DNA from: Salinibacterium sp. NK8237
GTDB lineage: Bacteria > Actinomycetota > Actinomycetes > Actinomycetales > Microbacteriaceae
NCBI RefSeq assembly: GCF_015864955.1
Contig: NZ_JADYWE010000001.1
Span: 434,001 to 498,000, forward strand
Reading direction: 5' to 3'
Length of the DNA stretch: 64,000 nucleotides
Part shown: positions 26,093 to 35,335 of the stretch, in pieces
How positions within the stretch are numbered: position 1 is the stretch's first letter
Layout of the letters: each line of letters starts with the position of its first letter
Translations under genes and position numbers: made by a program
The notes under the pieces: generated by a model
Databases searched by the model: none
What the model saw: only the letters and a program-made list of their open reading frames with translations
What the model was told of the DNA's origin: nothing

Positions 26093-27385
26093 CTAAGCCA
26101 ATTCCGCGTTGATGCGTTCGAGACGGGAAACGATTGACGCACGTTTGGGCGACTTAGCGGGGAGGCGCGTGAGGCACGCTGTCCACACTTCGACGTCGTA
26201 GGCCGCTTCGTCGCTGCGGGCGTAAGCCAAGAGTGTGTCGAGGGAGGCATCCGTCAACATGGATTCCCGCACGCGGGAGCACACCTCATCCCGAATCGCA
26301 CGGACGCCGGGAGCGACTGAACTGGGAAGCACTTGCCCTGAATAGCCGGCGAGAGCAACCCGGTGTGCGCCGCGATCGAGGAAAGCCAGCACGCGGTGCA
26401 CGTCGAGATCGAGAGCTCGCGCCAACTTGTACGGACGCGACGTTGGGACAAGGCTGGGATCAGCTCTCTCGAGCACCCGCCGAAGTCGGACCATCTCCGG
26501 GCGCACCGTATCCACTGAACACCCCAAGAGCTCGCCGAGCCGCTCGGCAGACAATCCAGACGCATGCCACGCCAAGAGCACCATAATTTCAGCATGGCGC
26601 ACACTCAGCTCGATCACAGTGCCAGAGATTTCGAGGGAACCGCCCTCAAGGCCAAGCACAGAGAGTGCCGGCAGCGCTTCAGGCCGCACAACCGCGCGGT
26701 GGATGGTGCGCCGCGGACGAGCTCGCTCGGCATCGAGGGTTTGAATGCGCAACTCTGACTCGACTGCAGCCACGGCTGCTTCCATGAGCGGAAGCGTCGC
26801 GGGCGCCACAGCTTCGTCGCCACCCGTGATGTCGATGACCCCGAGCATGGCGCCCGTGCTGGGATCGTGCACAGGAACAGCGGTACAACTCCACGGATGC
26901 ACAATCCGATTGAAGTGCTCGGCTCCATGAATTTGGATGCCGTGGTCGAGAGCGAGCGCTGTGCCTGGCGCACTTGTTCCCACGGCTTTCTCGCTCCAGT
27001 CCGCGCCTTCGACGAACAGCATGCCCTCCGCGCGGCGGCGGAGAGTGCGATCGCCGTCGATCCATAAGAGGCGGCCGTCTTGGTCGCCGATCGCGACGAT
27101 GAGGCCAGCATCGAGGGTGTGGCGGATGAGTAAGCGATGGATGGCGGGAAGAGCGAGCGACAGTGGGTGAGAGTCTCGATACTCGCGCAGGTCGTGGTCG
27201 GTGAGTTGTCGCGAGTCGAGCGGCTGATCGGGGTCAAGCTCGAGTTGGAGTGATCGTTGCCACGATTCATGCACCAACCGGCGAACGCCGGTGGCGACGG
27301 AGCGATCACCGATCGCAATATTGTGCGCCTGCTCCACGAGGGCGCGCGCGCTGGATTCAGCGGTGGACATCCACGGGCTAGCCAC
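26093..27385 (-). CDS. GAF-domain transcriptional regulator of the aldehyde dehydrogenase operon (AcoR-like N-terminus)
   Basis: About 430 residues. The N-terminal part has the AcoR-type ESWQRSLQLELDPDQPLDSRQL segment and a GAF domain (about 75-210: LIVAIGDQDGRLLWIDGD..GAMLGVIDITGGD). No sigma54 AAA+ domain follows; instead there is a winged-helix-like region near 255-300 (GLSAERLGELLGCSVDTVRPEMVRLRRVLE). This architecture is common next to acetaldehyde dehydrogenase genes in Actinomycetota. The start is uncertain: GTG 27385 has GGAG 5 nt upstream, ATG 27370 has none, TTG 27400 is the longest. The gene precedes the dehydrogenase by 168 bp on the same strand. Probably a sigma-70-dependent activator responding to the aldehyde or alcohol. 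Confidence 0.85.
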   Translation of the reverse strand: MASPWMSTAESSARALVEQAHNIAIGDRSVATGVRRLVHESWQRSLQLELDPDQPLDSRQLTDHDLREYRDSHPLSLALPAIHRLLIRHTLDAGLIVAIGDQDGRLLWIDGDRTLRRRAEGMLFVEGADWSEKAVGTSAPGTALALDHGIQIHGAEHFNRIVHPWSCTAVPVHDPSTGAMLGVIDITGGDEAVAPATLPLMEAAVAAVESELRIQTLDAERARPRRTIHRAVVRPEALPALSVLGLEGGSLEISGTVIELSVRHAEIMVLLAWHASGLSAERLGELLGCSVDTVRPEMVRLRRVLERADPSLVPTSRPYKLARALDLDVHRVLAFLDRGAHRVALAGYSGQVLPSSVAPGVRAIRDEVCSRVRESMLTDASLDTLLAYARSDEAAYDVEVWTACLTRLPAKSPKRASIVSRLERINAELA

Positions 27386-27386
27386 T

Positions 27387-27415
27387 GGCACTCCGATCAA
27401 CGTTGGTCGAGTGCC
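27387..27415. promoter_or_regulatory. 29-bp imperfect palindrome at the start of the GAF regulator gene
   Basis: GGCACT..AGTGCC arms enclose CGATCAACGTTGGTCG, a 16-bp dyad with one mismatched pair centred on CAACGTTG. It covers the ribosome site of the regulator and shares its core with the operator cluster before the aldehyde dehydrogenase, so autoregulation is likely. As RNA it would form a hairpin after aceB. Confidence 0.55.
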
Positions 27416-27445
27416 CTCATAATACGCGGCTAGCCCATGGACGGG

Positions 27446-29065
27446 TCAGGCAGCAGTCTCGCGGGGCTGTTCTACGAGATAGCTGCTGTAGGCGCTGAGG
27501 GTGAGGAAGGTGGGGAAATCATCCTCAAGCGTCACTTCACGGAACACTGCCGCAGCATCATCGAAGCGGTCACCCGGGGTCCGCTCGAGCGTCGCGAACA
27601 CGTGGGCGAGTTCTTCCTCAATACCCCGGTGCGTGATGGGCGTGCCCTCAGCGGTCACGACGCGCTGGTGCATCCACTGCCACAGCTGGCTGCGGCTGAT
27701 CTCAGCGGTAGCGGCGTCTTCCATCAGGTTGTCGATGGCGGCAGCGCCAACTCCGCGCAACCAGCTCTCGATGTAGCGCAACGCAATGGAGACGTTGGAA
27801 CGCACTCCGGCATCCGTTACCGCACCATCGATGCGCAGGTCGAGCAGATCGTCGGCGGTCACGTGAACGTCGTCGCGCAGGCGGTCAACCTGATTGGGGC
27901 GCTCCCCCAGTACCGCGTCAAACTCGGCGCGAGCGGTGGGGATGAGATCCGGATGAGCGACCCAGGTGCCATCGAAGCCATCGGTGGCCTCGCGGCGCTT
28001 GTCTCGCGTCACGGCGTCGAGGGCGCGAGCGGTCACTTCGGGGTCACGACGGTTTGGGATGAACGCGCTCATGCCGCCGATGGCATGTGCTCCCCGCTTG
28101 TGGCAGGTCGCAACGAGCAGCTCCGTGTAAGCCCGCATGAACGGCACCGTCATCGTGATGGCGGAGCGGTCAGGGAGCACAAAGCTCGCCCCGCGACCGC
28201 GGAAGTTCTTGATAATCGAGAAGATGTAATCCCAGCGACCAGCGTTGAGGCCAGCGCAGTGTTCGCGCAGCTCGTACAGGATCTCTTCCATCTCGAACGC
28301 GGCAGGAATCGTCTCGATCAGCACCGTCGCGCGAATCGTGCCGTGCGGAATGTTCAGAGCGTTTTCGGCGAATGTGAACACGTCATCCCACAGGCGCGCT
28401 TCGAGGTGGTTCTCGATTTTGGCGATGTAGAAGTACGGGCCACTGCCGCGCTCGATGAGTTCGTGCGCGTTATGGAATATGTAGAGCCCGAAGTCGACGA
28501 GGGAGCCGGATGCCGGCGTGCGCAACCCTGCCCGGTCGGTGTACCGGAGGTGCTTTTCTACCAGGTGCCACCCGCGCGGTCGCATCACGATCGTTGGCGT
28601 CTCCTCGCCGAGAGCATAGGTCTTGCCCTCGGGAGAAGTGAAGTCAATCTGGCGACGGATCGCGTCGTACAGATTGATCTGGCCACCGATGACGTTGTGC
28701 CAGGTCGGGCTTGTCGCGTCTTCCTGATCTGCAAGCCACACCTTCGCGCCCGAGTTCATGGCGTTGACGGTCATCTTGCGATCTGTCGGCCCCGTGATCT
28801 CCACCCGACGGTCATCGAGTCCAGGACCGGCACCGGCAACGCGCCAGCTGTCATCCTCCCGAATCGCTGCCGTCTCCGGCAAGAAGCGCAAGTTGCGTCC
28901 GTTCGTGATGTGCTTGCGCGATTCCATGCGAGCCGCGAGGCGATCATGGCGGCGACCAGCGAACTGGTCATGCAGCCGCGTGAGGAAATGCAGCGCATCC
29001 GGGGTCAAAATTTCGTCGAATCGTTCCTCCGATTCAGCGATCGGTTCCATTCTGCGAGTAGTCAT
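27446..29065 (-). CDS. aceB: Malate synthase A
   Basis: 539 residues, the length of the A isoform. ATG 29065 has AAGGAC upstream. It condenses glyoxylate with acetyl-CoA to malate, the second step of the glyoxylate bypass. Family segments include [65 protein letters not shown] and [13 protein letters not shown]. It lies 63 bp after isocitrate lyase on the same strand, so the two form an operon opposite ramB. Confidence 0.96.
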   Translation of the reverse strand: MTTRRMEPIAESEERFDEILTPDALHFLTRLHDQFAGRRHDRLAARMESRKHITNGRNLRFLPETAAIREDDSWRVAGAGPGLDDRRVEITGPTDRKMTVNAMNSGAKVWLADQEDATSPTWHNVIGGQINLYDAIRRQIDFTSPEGKTYALGEETPTIVMRPRGWHLVEKHLRYTDRAGLRTPASGSLVDFGLYIFHNAHELIERGSGPYFYIAKIENHLEARLWDDVFTFAENALNIPHGTIRATVLIETIPAAFEMEEILYELREHCAGLNAGRWDYIFSIIKNFRGRGASFVLPDRSAITMTVPFMRAYTELLVATCHKRGAHAIGGMSAFIPNRRDPEVTARALDAVTRDKRREATDGFDGTWVAHPDLIPTARAEFDAVLGERPNQVDRLRDDVHVTADDLLDLRIDGAVTDAGVRSNVSIALRYIESWLRGVGAAAIDNLMEDAATAEISRSQLWQWMHQRVVTAEGTPITHRGIEEELAHVFATLERTPGDRFDDAAAVFREVTLEDDFPTFLTLSAYSSYLVEQPRETAA

Positions 29066-29128
29066 TATCTGTCCTTAGAAAGTTGTGTAGTCGAGGGGTA
29101 GCAGTGCCGATTTAGTGGCGGTGCCGGT

Positions 29129-30430
29129 TTAATGAAATTGCGCCGTTTCGGTGCTGCCGACGAGGGCGAGGGTTTCGCTCGTGGGGTTAAGGGCCGTCGC
29201 GATGCGATCGAAGTACCCTGTTCCGACCTCGCGCTGGTGGCGCGTTGCCGTGTAGCCGTCTGCTTCAGACGCGAACTCTGCCTCTTGCAGTTCCACATAC
29301 GCACTCATGTGACGCTCGCTGTAGCCCCGAGCCAGGGTGTACATCGAGTGGTTGAGCGCGTGGAACCCGGCAAGAGTAATGAATTGGAAGGCATAACCCA
29401 TGGCAGCCAACTCGCGCTGGAAGCTCGCGATCTGGTCATCGTCGAGGTGACGCTTCCAGTTGAACGATGGCGAGCAGTTGTAGGCGAGCTTTTTACCGGG
29501 GAACTCCTTGTGGATGCTCTCCGCAAAGGTGCGCGCCAACTCAAGATCGGGCTTCGCACTCTCCACCCAGAGAAGATCTGCGTAGGGCGCGTAGGCGTGG
29601 CCGCGACTGAGAACCGTTTCGATGCCCGGAGTGGTGCGGTAGAAGCCGTCACTCGTGCGCTCCCCCGTCAAGAATGGCTTGTCGCGGTCATCCACATCGT
29701 TGGTGATGAGGTCGGCAGCAAGAGAGTCGGTGCGAGCAATGATGATGCTTGATACTCCGGCGACATCGGCAGCGAGTCGAGCCGCGTTGAGAGTGCGAAC
29801 GTGCTGTGCGGTCGGGATGAGAACCTTGCCGCCCATGTGGCCACACTTCTTCTCTGACGCGAGCTGATCTTCCCAGTGGACGCCAGCAGCTCCGGCTTCG
29901 ATCATGGATGACATGAGCTCGTAGGAGTTCAGAGGCCCACCAAAGCCGGCTTCTGCGTCGGCCACAATCGGCGCCATCCAATCAATCTTGGGAGCGCCAT
30001 CCTCGGCGGTCTCGATCTGGTCGGCCCGCATCAGCGCGTTGTTGATGCGACGCACAACGGCCGGCACGCTGTTGGCCGGGTAGAGGCTCTGGTCGGGGTA
30101 GGTCTGGCCGGAGAGATTGGCGTCGGCGGCAACTTGCCAGCCGCTGAGGTAGATCGCTTCGAGCCCGGCGCGCACTTGCTGCACGGCCTGGTTGCCGGTG
30201 AGCGCGCCAAGCGCGGCGACCCATTCGGTGTTGTCGCGCTGCAGGAGGTTCCAGAGGTTCTCGGCGCCGCGACGAGCAAGCGTGCGGTCTTCCCTAACAC
30301 TTCCGCGGAGGGCGATGACGTCTTCGGCGCTGAAATCGCGTTCGATTCCGTTCCAGCGCGCATCCGTCTTCCACTCGGTTTCGAGTTCGGCTGCGGTCTG
30401 GTTTTGGTCGCCGGGGCGGTTGTTCGTCAT
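29129..30430 (-). CDS. aceA: Isocitrate lyase
   Basis: 433 residues. It splits isocitrate into glyoxylate and succinate. The catalytic signature KKCGH is present with C196 as the active-site base; [15 protein letters not shown] and the [14 protein letters not shown] segment also match the family. It is the first gene of the glyoxylate-bypass pair, divergent from ramB with a 142-bp control region containing dyads. Confidence 0.97.
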   Translation of the reverse strand: MTNNRPGDQNQTAAELETEWKTDARWNGIERDFSAEDVIALRGSVREDRTLARRGAENLWNLLQRDNTEWVAALGALTGNQAVQQVRAGLEAIYLSGWQVAADANLSGQTYPDQSLYPANSVPAVVRRINNALMRADQIETAEDGAPKIDWMAPIVADAEAGFGGPLNSYELMSSMIEAGAAGVHWEDQLASEKKCGHMGGKVLIPTAQHVRTLNAARLAADVAGVSSIIIARTDSLAADLITNDVDDRDKPFLTGERTSDGFYRTTPGIETVLSRGHAYAPYADLLWVESAKPDLELARTFAESIHKEFPGKKLAYNCSPSFNWKRHLDDDQIASFQRELAAMGYAFQFITLAGFHALNHSMYTLARGYSERHMSAYVELQEAEFASEADGYTATRHQREVGTGYFDRIATALNPTSETLALVGSTETAQFH

Positions 30431-30516
30431 TGCTGGCTCCTTCGTCAGTGGTTCATCGGTACTTCGTTTCTTCGACTCTGGTACCCCTGCACTAGTTCTT
30501 CACCACGATTTATTGC

Positions 30517-30550
30517 AGAATTATCATGATTCTTCTGTTTTTCGACAGAA
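30517..30550. promoter_or_regulatory. Overlapping dyads between aceA and ramB
   Basis: AGAAT-7-ATTCT (30517-30533) directly adjoins TTCTGT-6-ACAGAA (30533-30550). They lie in the 142-bp divergent spacer, 23-56 bp before ramB and about 90-120 bp before aceA. RamB in Corynebacterium represses aceA/aceB; these dyads are candidate sites although they do not match the published A/G-rich consensus closely. Confidence 0.4.
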
Positions 30551-30572
30551 GGCCATCAAGGAGGATGTTCGG

Positions 30573-32042
30573 ATGACCCCACGCACGCGTACGCAGGCAG
30601 ACGATGAGGACATGTTCGATTCCCTCACCGTTGGCCGCCGCATCCGTCAACTCCGCACCGATCGCGGTCTCACCCTCGATGACCTCGGTGCCGCGCTCGA
30701 GCGTGCGGCCTCTCAGGTGTCTGTTATCGAGAACGGCAAGCGAGAGCTCAAGCTCAGCGAGCTGCAGAAGATCGCCCGCTTCTTTGAGGTGTCGGTGGAT
30801 GAACTGCTGAGCTCAGAGCCACCGTCACCGCGTGCTGCCCTCGAGATAGCTCTCGAACGCGCGCAGCGCGGTCCGCTCTACAACTCGCTCGCGCTGCCCG
30901 AGCTGCCGGTGCGCAAGACCCTCAGCGATGAGGCAATCGAAACCGTGCTCGGCTTGCACGACGAATTGCAGCGCCTCCACCGCGAACGTGCGGCAACGCC
31001 CGAGGAAGCCCGCCGCGCTAACACCGAACTGCGGCGCGTGATGCGCAGGCGCAATAACTACTTTGGCGAACTTGAGACGACAGCCCGAGAACTATTGGAT
31101 GCCGTCGGCCACACCGGCGGCCCGCTCTCCCAACGGGTTGCCTCTGACCTTGCCTCCCACCTCGGGTTTTCACTGCACTACGTGCCCGATCTGCCCGCCA
31201 CTACTCGCAGTGTGACGGATCTACGCAATGGCCGCATCTACCTGCCAGTCGCGCAGGCTGAGGGAACAGACCCGCGCTCGACGCTGCTGCAGGCGCTTGC
31301 CGGGCATGTGTTGGGCATCCGGGAACCCGCCGACTATTCAGAGTTTCTCTATCAGCGGGTGGAGACGAACTATCTTGCGGCGGCCCTCATGGTGCCGGAG
31401 AAGACCGCGGTCGAGTTTCTCACCGCAGCCAAGGCGCAGCGAGAACTTTCCGTCGAAGATCTGCGCGATGCATTCGCGGTGCCGTACGAGACGGCGGCCC
31501 ACCGCTTCACGAATCTGGCGACTGAGCATTTGGGCGTTCCCGTGCACTTCTTGAAGGTGCACGAGGGCGGCACAATTTCCAAGGCCTACGAAAACGACAG
31601 TGCAGCTTTTCCGACGGATGCGCTCGGCGCGATCGAGGGACAAATCGTGTGCCGGCAGTGGAGTGCGCGCCAAGTCTTTGATGTCGAGGACCGCTTCAGC
31701 CCGTACCACCAATACACCGACAAGCCGGGCGGCACCTACTGGTGCACGTCGCGCATCCAGTCGGGTCGGCGTGGCGATTTCTCGGTGAGCCTTGGCACTC
31801 CGTTTGCGTCAGCAAAGTGGTTCCGTGGGCGCGACACCACGAACCGTGCCGTCTCAACGTGTCCGGATGAGGGGTGCTGCCGCAGCGCGCCCGAGAACCT
31901 GTCGTCCCGCTGGGCGCAGCATTCGATCCCGAGCGCGCGGCTCAACAGTTCGCTGCTCGCGGCAATGCCCACCGGAATGTATCCCGGGGTTGACACCACT
32001 GAAGTGTTTGAGTTCTTGGAGTCGCACTCGCCGCGCGGCTAG
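30573..32042 (+). CDS. ramB: RamB-like XRE-family regulator of acetate metabolism
   Basis: 489 residues from ATG 30573, which follows AAGGAGG by 8 nt; a longer frame opening at 30192 runs antisense to aceA and is rejected. An XRE helix-turn-helix lies near residues 18-70 (VGRRIRQLRTDRGLTLDDLGAALERAASQVSVIENGKRELKLSELQKIA), then an ImmA/IrrE-like region, then the short-chain fatty-acyl regulator C-terminus with clustered cysteines (STCPDEGCC). In Corynebacterium glutamicum RamB represses glyoxylate-cycle and acetate-activation genes. Position beside aceA-aceB supports the same role. Its stop overlaps the convergent DUF1684 stop by 4 bp. Confidence 0.92.
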   Translation: MTPRTRTQADDEDMFDSLTVGRRIRQLRTDRGLTLDDLGAALERAASQVSVIENGKRELKLSELQKIARFFEVSVDELLSSEPPSPRAALEIALERAQRGPLYNSLALPELPVRKTLSDEAIETVLGLHDELQRLHRERAATPEEARRANTELRRVMRRRNNYFGELETTARELLDAVGHTGGPLSQRVASDLASHLGFSLHYVPDLPATTRSVTDLRNGRIYLPVAQAEGTDPRSTLLQALAGHVLGIREPADYSEFLYQRVETNYLAAALMVPEKTAVEFLTAAKAQRELSVEDLRDAFAVPYETAAHRFTNLATEHLGVPVHFLKVHEGGTISKAYENDSAAFPTDALGAIEGQIVCRQWSARQVFDVEDRFSPYHQYTDKPGGTYWCTSRIQSGRRGDFSVSLGTPFASAKWFRGRDTTNRAVSTCPDEGCCRSAPENLSSRWAQHSIPSARLNSSLLAAMPTGMYPGVDTTEVFEFLESHSPRG

Positions 32043-32866
32043 TCGTGAAGCAGCGAGCCGTCCTTCTTCAGCACGTTCTTTTCGCCGGCCTCAATAGCGA
32101 CGGCAAAACGGTTTTGCTTCGGAGGCATGGGGCAGTTGAAGTTATAGCTGAAGGCGCAGGGCGGCAAGATCGCGAGATTGAAGTCGAGAACGATGGTGCC
32201 GTCGGGGTTGGGAGCGACGAACAGGAAGCGGCCAACGCTGTAGGTATCGACGTCGCTGGTGGCATCCGCGAACACGAGCTGAAGCGCACGGCCTGATTTG
32301 AAGGCGGCGAGGCTGTAGTCGACGCCATCCTTGGTGAAGGAGATGTCGCCTGGAATCGGCTGTTCGCGCTCCTGGCCGTTGTCTTTCAGGTGCTCGAAGC
32401 CGAGGGTGGTTCCCTCGGGGTTGGGTGTGAACGCGGCGGTGATTACCCAGTCCGGGTTGTACGCGTAGGCGTCGATCGTGCCGAATTCTTGGATCGCGGG
32501 CGAGTTGGTGTCCCAGACGCGCAGGGCGTGGTTTCCTTCGGGGGCTGTGATGACGAACCCGGTAACGGTTTCTCCGAACACGATCGTGCTCGGGTCTACA
32601 TCACTCTTGCTGCGCACAACGGCGCTGCCCTCAACAAGCGTGCCATCGACAACGATGTTGTCTTCTGCGGTGGCGGTGACCGTGAGACCATCCTCGTGCG
32701 GAGCCCAGGTTCCGGGAACGCCCCAGATCGTCTGCTCAGCGTCAACCCACTGAGTGTTCGTCAGCGCAAGGTTGCCGTTCTGCTGCACGACCGCCTGGTC
32801 GCGACGTTCGCGAAAGAGCGCGAGCTTAGCTTCGGGCGTGAGTGTTGGCGCAGCAGTGTCAGTCAT
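32039..32866 (-). CDS. DUF1684 domain protein
   Basis: 275 residues from ATG 32866 (AAGGATG about 8 nt upstream); the extension to 32911 is rejected. The family hallmark is the C-terminal block VLDFNLAILPPCAFSYNFNCPMPPKQNRFAVAIEAGE, with two cysteines in a Pro-rich context. No signal peptide or membrane helix. The function is unknown. It converges with ramB and follows the CoA-transferase gene by 76 bp on the same strand, perhaps in one transcript. Confidence 0.88.
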   Translation of the reverse strand: MTDTAAPTLTPEAKLALFRERRDQAVVQQNGNLALTNTQWVDAEQTIWGVPGTWAPHEDGLTVTATAEDNIVVDGTLVEGSAVVRSKSDVDPSTIVFGETVTGFVITAPEGNHALRVWDTNSPAIQEFGTIDAYAYNPDWVITAAFTPNPEGTTLGFEHLKDNGQEREQPIPGDISFTKDGVDYSLAAFKSGRALQLVFADATSDVDTYSVGRFLFVAPNPDGTIVLDFNLAILPPCAFSYNFNCPMPPKQNRFAVAIEAGEKNVLKKDGSLLHD

Positions 32867-32942
32867 AAGTCCATCCTTGTTGAAGTCCATGATGCCAACC
32901 ACCGCCGACACGGGATTATTTCAGGAAAGCCAGATCGGCTTG

Positions 32943-34301
32943 CTAAGAAAGCCACGCGGCGTCGCTCGAACCCCACTCGACCGCCGGGGCACTGAAGCGC
33001 CCGGGACTGCCATCGTAGGCGGGAGCCGGAACCGCGCTCGTGACCCCCTCCTGCGTTGTCACCGTTGGAGTGAAACCAGCGGATGCCGTGGGCGCGTGCC
33101 GCGGACGGCGCTGCTGCAACAGTTCGCTCGCCAGTCGCGCAAGCGACACCTCCACGAGCCACGAGTGGCCCGCATCGATGCGTCGTCGCACCGCGGTGGC
33201 GATGCCCGCCGCAAGCAGATAACCAGCGGCATGGTCAAGAGCTTGAGCGGGTAGAGTGCCCGGCGTTCCCTTGCCTTCGCCCTCAACCAGCGCAATTCCT
33301 GTTGCGGCCTGAACGATGCTGTCGAAGCCGCGGCGTTCAGCCAATGGTCCGACTGTTCCCCACGCCGAAAGGCGGCCCACGATAATTCCCGGGCGTCGCT
33401 CGGCGAGAGCCTCTGGTGAAAGTCCGAATTTATCCAACGAACCGGGACGGTAGGCGGTGAGTACGACATCCGCGGTCTCGAGCAGCTTCTCGAAGGTTGC
33501 CCGGTCGGTGTCGTCGTCGAGGTCGAGCAGGGCCGAACGCTTGCCGGCACCAGTGTCGAGGTGTTGCCACGGGATTTCAGGATGCCGCGGGCCGTCGATG
33601 CGCAGAACGTCGGCGCCCCACAGGGCCAAGGTTCGCCCCGCGACCGGCCCAGCGATCACGCGAGTGAGGTCGAGCACGCGGAGGCCAGCCAGTGGCGCGT
33701 CGATAGTCGTCTCAGCAAGCTGAGCCGGTTCGGTATCGCCGAGCGACGACACCTCGATGACAGGCAGTTCGGCCAACGCCTGAGCTTGCGGATGCTCGGC
33801 CCACTCCTCTGCGGTGCGCACCACGGTCGCGACTCCCCCGGCGGCTACAACTCTCTCTTCAACCTCGGCCGCATCCATCGTGTGGAGCGCGAGCATGAAC
33901 TCGTCGGCGCCCGTACCATCGGGCAGGTCGAGCGCGCTCAGCAGGGCTGAGCGGTGGTGCGGATAATTGGCATGCGTGCGCACCCAACCGTCGCTGCAGG
34001 GCCAGAATCCAGAGAGCTCTGCCCACGCAGCAACCGGTTCGCCACCGTGGCGAAAGTGCTTGTCGCTCGTGACGGCAGTCGCCACTTTGAGCGGATTGAG
34101 CTCAACTGAAGGAACCGCGCAGCCGACCCTCCGTGCCGCCAGCAGCGACGCAGAAAACGAGGCGGCAGCGATCGCGTCATGAACGAAGCGGCCCGAAGGC
34201 AGCGTTCCGGTGAGGGGCACGGCAGTGCCGTTGTCGCGCACTAAGGCGAGGGCGGCGGCATCTTCCCCAAGGGACTGCCACGCTGCATCCAGCAAACTCA
34301 T
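32943..34301 (-). CDS. CaiB/BaiF-type (family III) CoA transferase
   Basis: 452 residues. The domain core (about residues 205-330) is typical: VLDLTRVIAGPVAGRTLALWGADVLRIDGPRHPEIPW, TADVVLTAYRPGSLDKFGL and GIIVGRLSAWGTVGPLAERRGFDSIVQAATGIA. The N-terminal 190 residues resemble a second, weaker half, as in longer members. Such enzymes transfer CoA between organic acids. Substrate unknown. CACTAT lies 6 nt before the ATG with no ribosome site, so the gene is probably leaderless and shares a 34-bp divergent promoter with the small PLDc_N gene. Confidence 0.9.
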   Translation of the reverse strand: MSLLDAAWQSLGEDAAALALVRDNGTAVPLTGTLPSGRFVHDAIAAASFSASLLAARRVGCAVPSVELNPLKVATAVTSDKHFRHGGEPVAAWAELSGFWPCSDGWVRTHANYPHHRSALLSALDLPDGTGADEFMLALHTMDAAEVEERVVAAGGVATVVRTAEEWAEHPQAQALAELPVIEVSSLGDTEPAQLAETTIDAPLAGLRVLDLTRVIAGPVAGRTLALWGADVLRIDGPRHPEIPWQHLDTGAGKRSALLDLDDDTDRATFEKLLETADVVLTAYRPGSLDKFGLSPEALAERRPGIIVGRLSAWGTVGPLAERRGFDSIVQAATGIALVEGEGKGTPGTLPAQALDHAAGYLLAAGIATAVRRRIDAGHSWLVEVSLARLASELLQQRRPRHAPTASAGFTPTVTTQEGVTSAVPAPAYDGSPGRFSAPAVEWGSSDAAWLS

Positions 34302-34307
34302 AACTTG

Positions 34308-34329
34308 ATAGTGCCACGCCGGGTAGATT
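34308..34329. promoter_or_regulatory. Back-to-back -10 elements for two leaderless genes
   Basis: On the minus strand CACTAT (34308-34313) is 6 nt from the CoA-transferase ATG; on the plus strand TAGATT (34324-34329) is 6 nt from the ATG at 34336. The spacer between the genes is only 34 bp, so the two promoters must overlap in their -35 regions. Confidence 0.45.
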
Positions 34330-34335
34330 TAGACC

Positions 34336-34524
34336 ATGGAACCTATTAGCTTCAGTTTTGGCGTCGTCGGACTGGTCATCTTCATCATCACCGTCGTTTC
34401 GATAGCCAAGAGCAACAATCACGGTGTGCTCGGCAAGTTCGTGTGGATCTTGGTCGCCTTCTTCCTGTCGATCTTCGGCTCGATCCTGTGGCTGATCTTC
34501 GGTCGCGGCAAGGTGCGCAACTAA
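34336..34524 (+). CDS. Small PLDc_N-type membrane protein
   Basis: 62 residues with two hydrophobic helices (about 8-25 and 36-55) and the pattern WILVAFFLSIFGSILWLIFGRGK, which is the phospholipase-D-nuclease N-terminal (PLDc_N) domain standing alone. Such small proteins are frequent in Actinomycetota; their role is unknown. The start codon lies 6 nt after TAGATT, indicating a leaderless mRNA. Confidence 0.85.
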   Translation: MEPISFSFGVVGLVIFIITVVSIAKSNNHGVLGKFVWILVAFFLSIFGSILWLIFGRGKVRN

Positions 34525-34607
34525 CGACACAGTTCACCTTCCGCGTGCGATCGCGCTGCATTCGCTAGAGTCAGAGCGATCGCACGCTTTTTAGTTCGAG
34601 GGGAACT

Positions 34608-35270
34608 ATGACTTACGCCGCCAAACCCGCCACGCCCGAAACCCGAAATGGCGCGGTCGTTGTCGCAGTATTGCGCTTAGCGATTGCCGCGCTCGTCGCT
34701 GCTGCGGTGCTCGCAACCGTTGCCGAAGCGGCAGGTCGCACGGTGATTAACCCGTTCAACATGTTTGGGTATTTCACGATTCAGTCAAACATCATCCTTG
34801 CGGTCGTGTACGCGGTCATCGCGGTAGTTGCCCTGCGCGGCGAGGCTGCTTCGCCGGCTCTGAATATCGCGCGCGCGTCAGTCACGACCTACATCATCAT
34901 CGTCGGCGTTGTGTATGCGACGCTGCTCGCCCCACTCGGTGCAGCCGGCGGCGTTCCCGTCGCTTGGGCGAACACAGCACTGCACATCATCACCCCGATT
35001 TTCGCCCTGGCCGACTGGATCCTTTTCTCCGACCGCGCCCGCATCGCCTTCAACCGGCTCTGGATCGTGTTGATCTACCCGATCGTCTGGGTCATCGTCG
35101 TTCTCGTACGCGGCGCAACTGATGGTTGGGTGCCGTATCCGTTCCTGCACCCCGACACCGGCTACGGCAGCGTCTTCTTCTTCGTCGGCCTCATCGTCAT
35201 CGTCATGATCGCATTCGGGTCTCTCGTATTCTGGATCTCAGGCAAACGTTCACTTCTGCGCGTACCGTAA
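34608..35270 (+). CDS. Pr6Pr family six-helix membrane protein
   Basis: 220 residues, ATG with GAGGGGAA upstream. Six membrane segments are visible (about 18-42, 56-75, 88-110, 117-135, 145-163, 186-208). The FNMFGYFTIQSNIILAVVYA segment, the LHIITPIFALADWILF segment and the WVPYPFLHP turn match the Pr6Pr family, which is uncharacterised in bacteria. A TAGAGT -10-like hexamer precedes the gene at about 34566-34571. Probably independent of its neighbours. Confidence 0.86.
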   Translation: MTYAAKPATPETRNGAVVVAVLRLAIAALVAAAVLATVAEAAGRTVINPFNMFGYFTIQSNIILAVVYAVIAVVALRGEAASPALNIARASVTTYIIIVGVVYATLLAPLGAAGGVPVAWANTALHIITPIFALADWILFSDRARIAFNRLWIVLIYPIVWVIVVLVRGATDGWVPYPFLHPDTGYGSVFFFVGLIVIVMIAFGSLVFWISGKRSLLRVP

Positions 35271-35335
35271 GCCCCAGTACTTGAGATAGCCGCAGCATTC
35301 GGGCTGTGACGCTGGAGTGCGGAAAGCCGGTAGAG

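Noticed and set aside
27437..29101. 554-codon plus-strand frame over malate synthase
   Set aside because: Antisense shadow of aceB; low plausibility of composition and no start signal.
30192..30572. N-terminal extension of RamB
   Set aside because: It lies antisense to aceA and before a strong AAGGAGG ribosome site with ATG at 30573.
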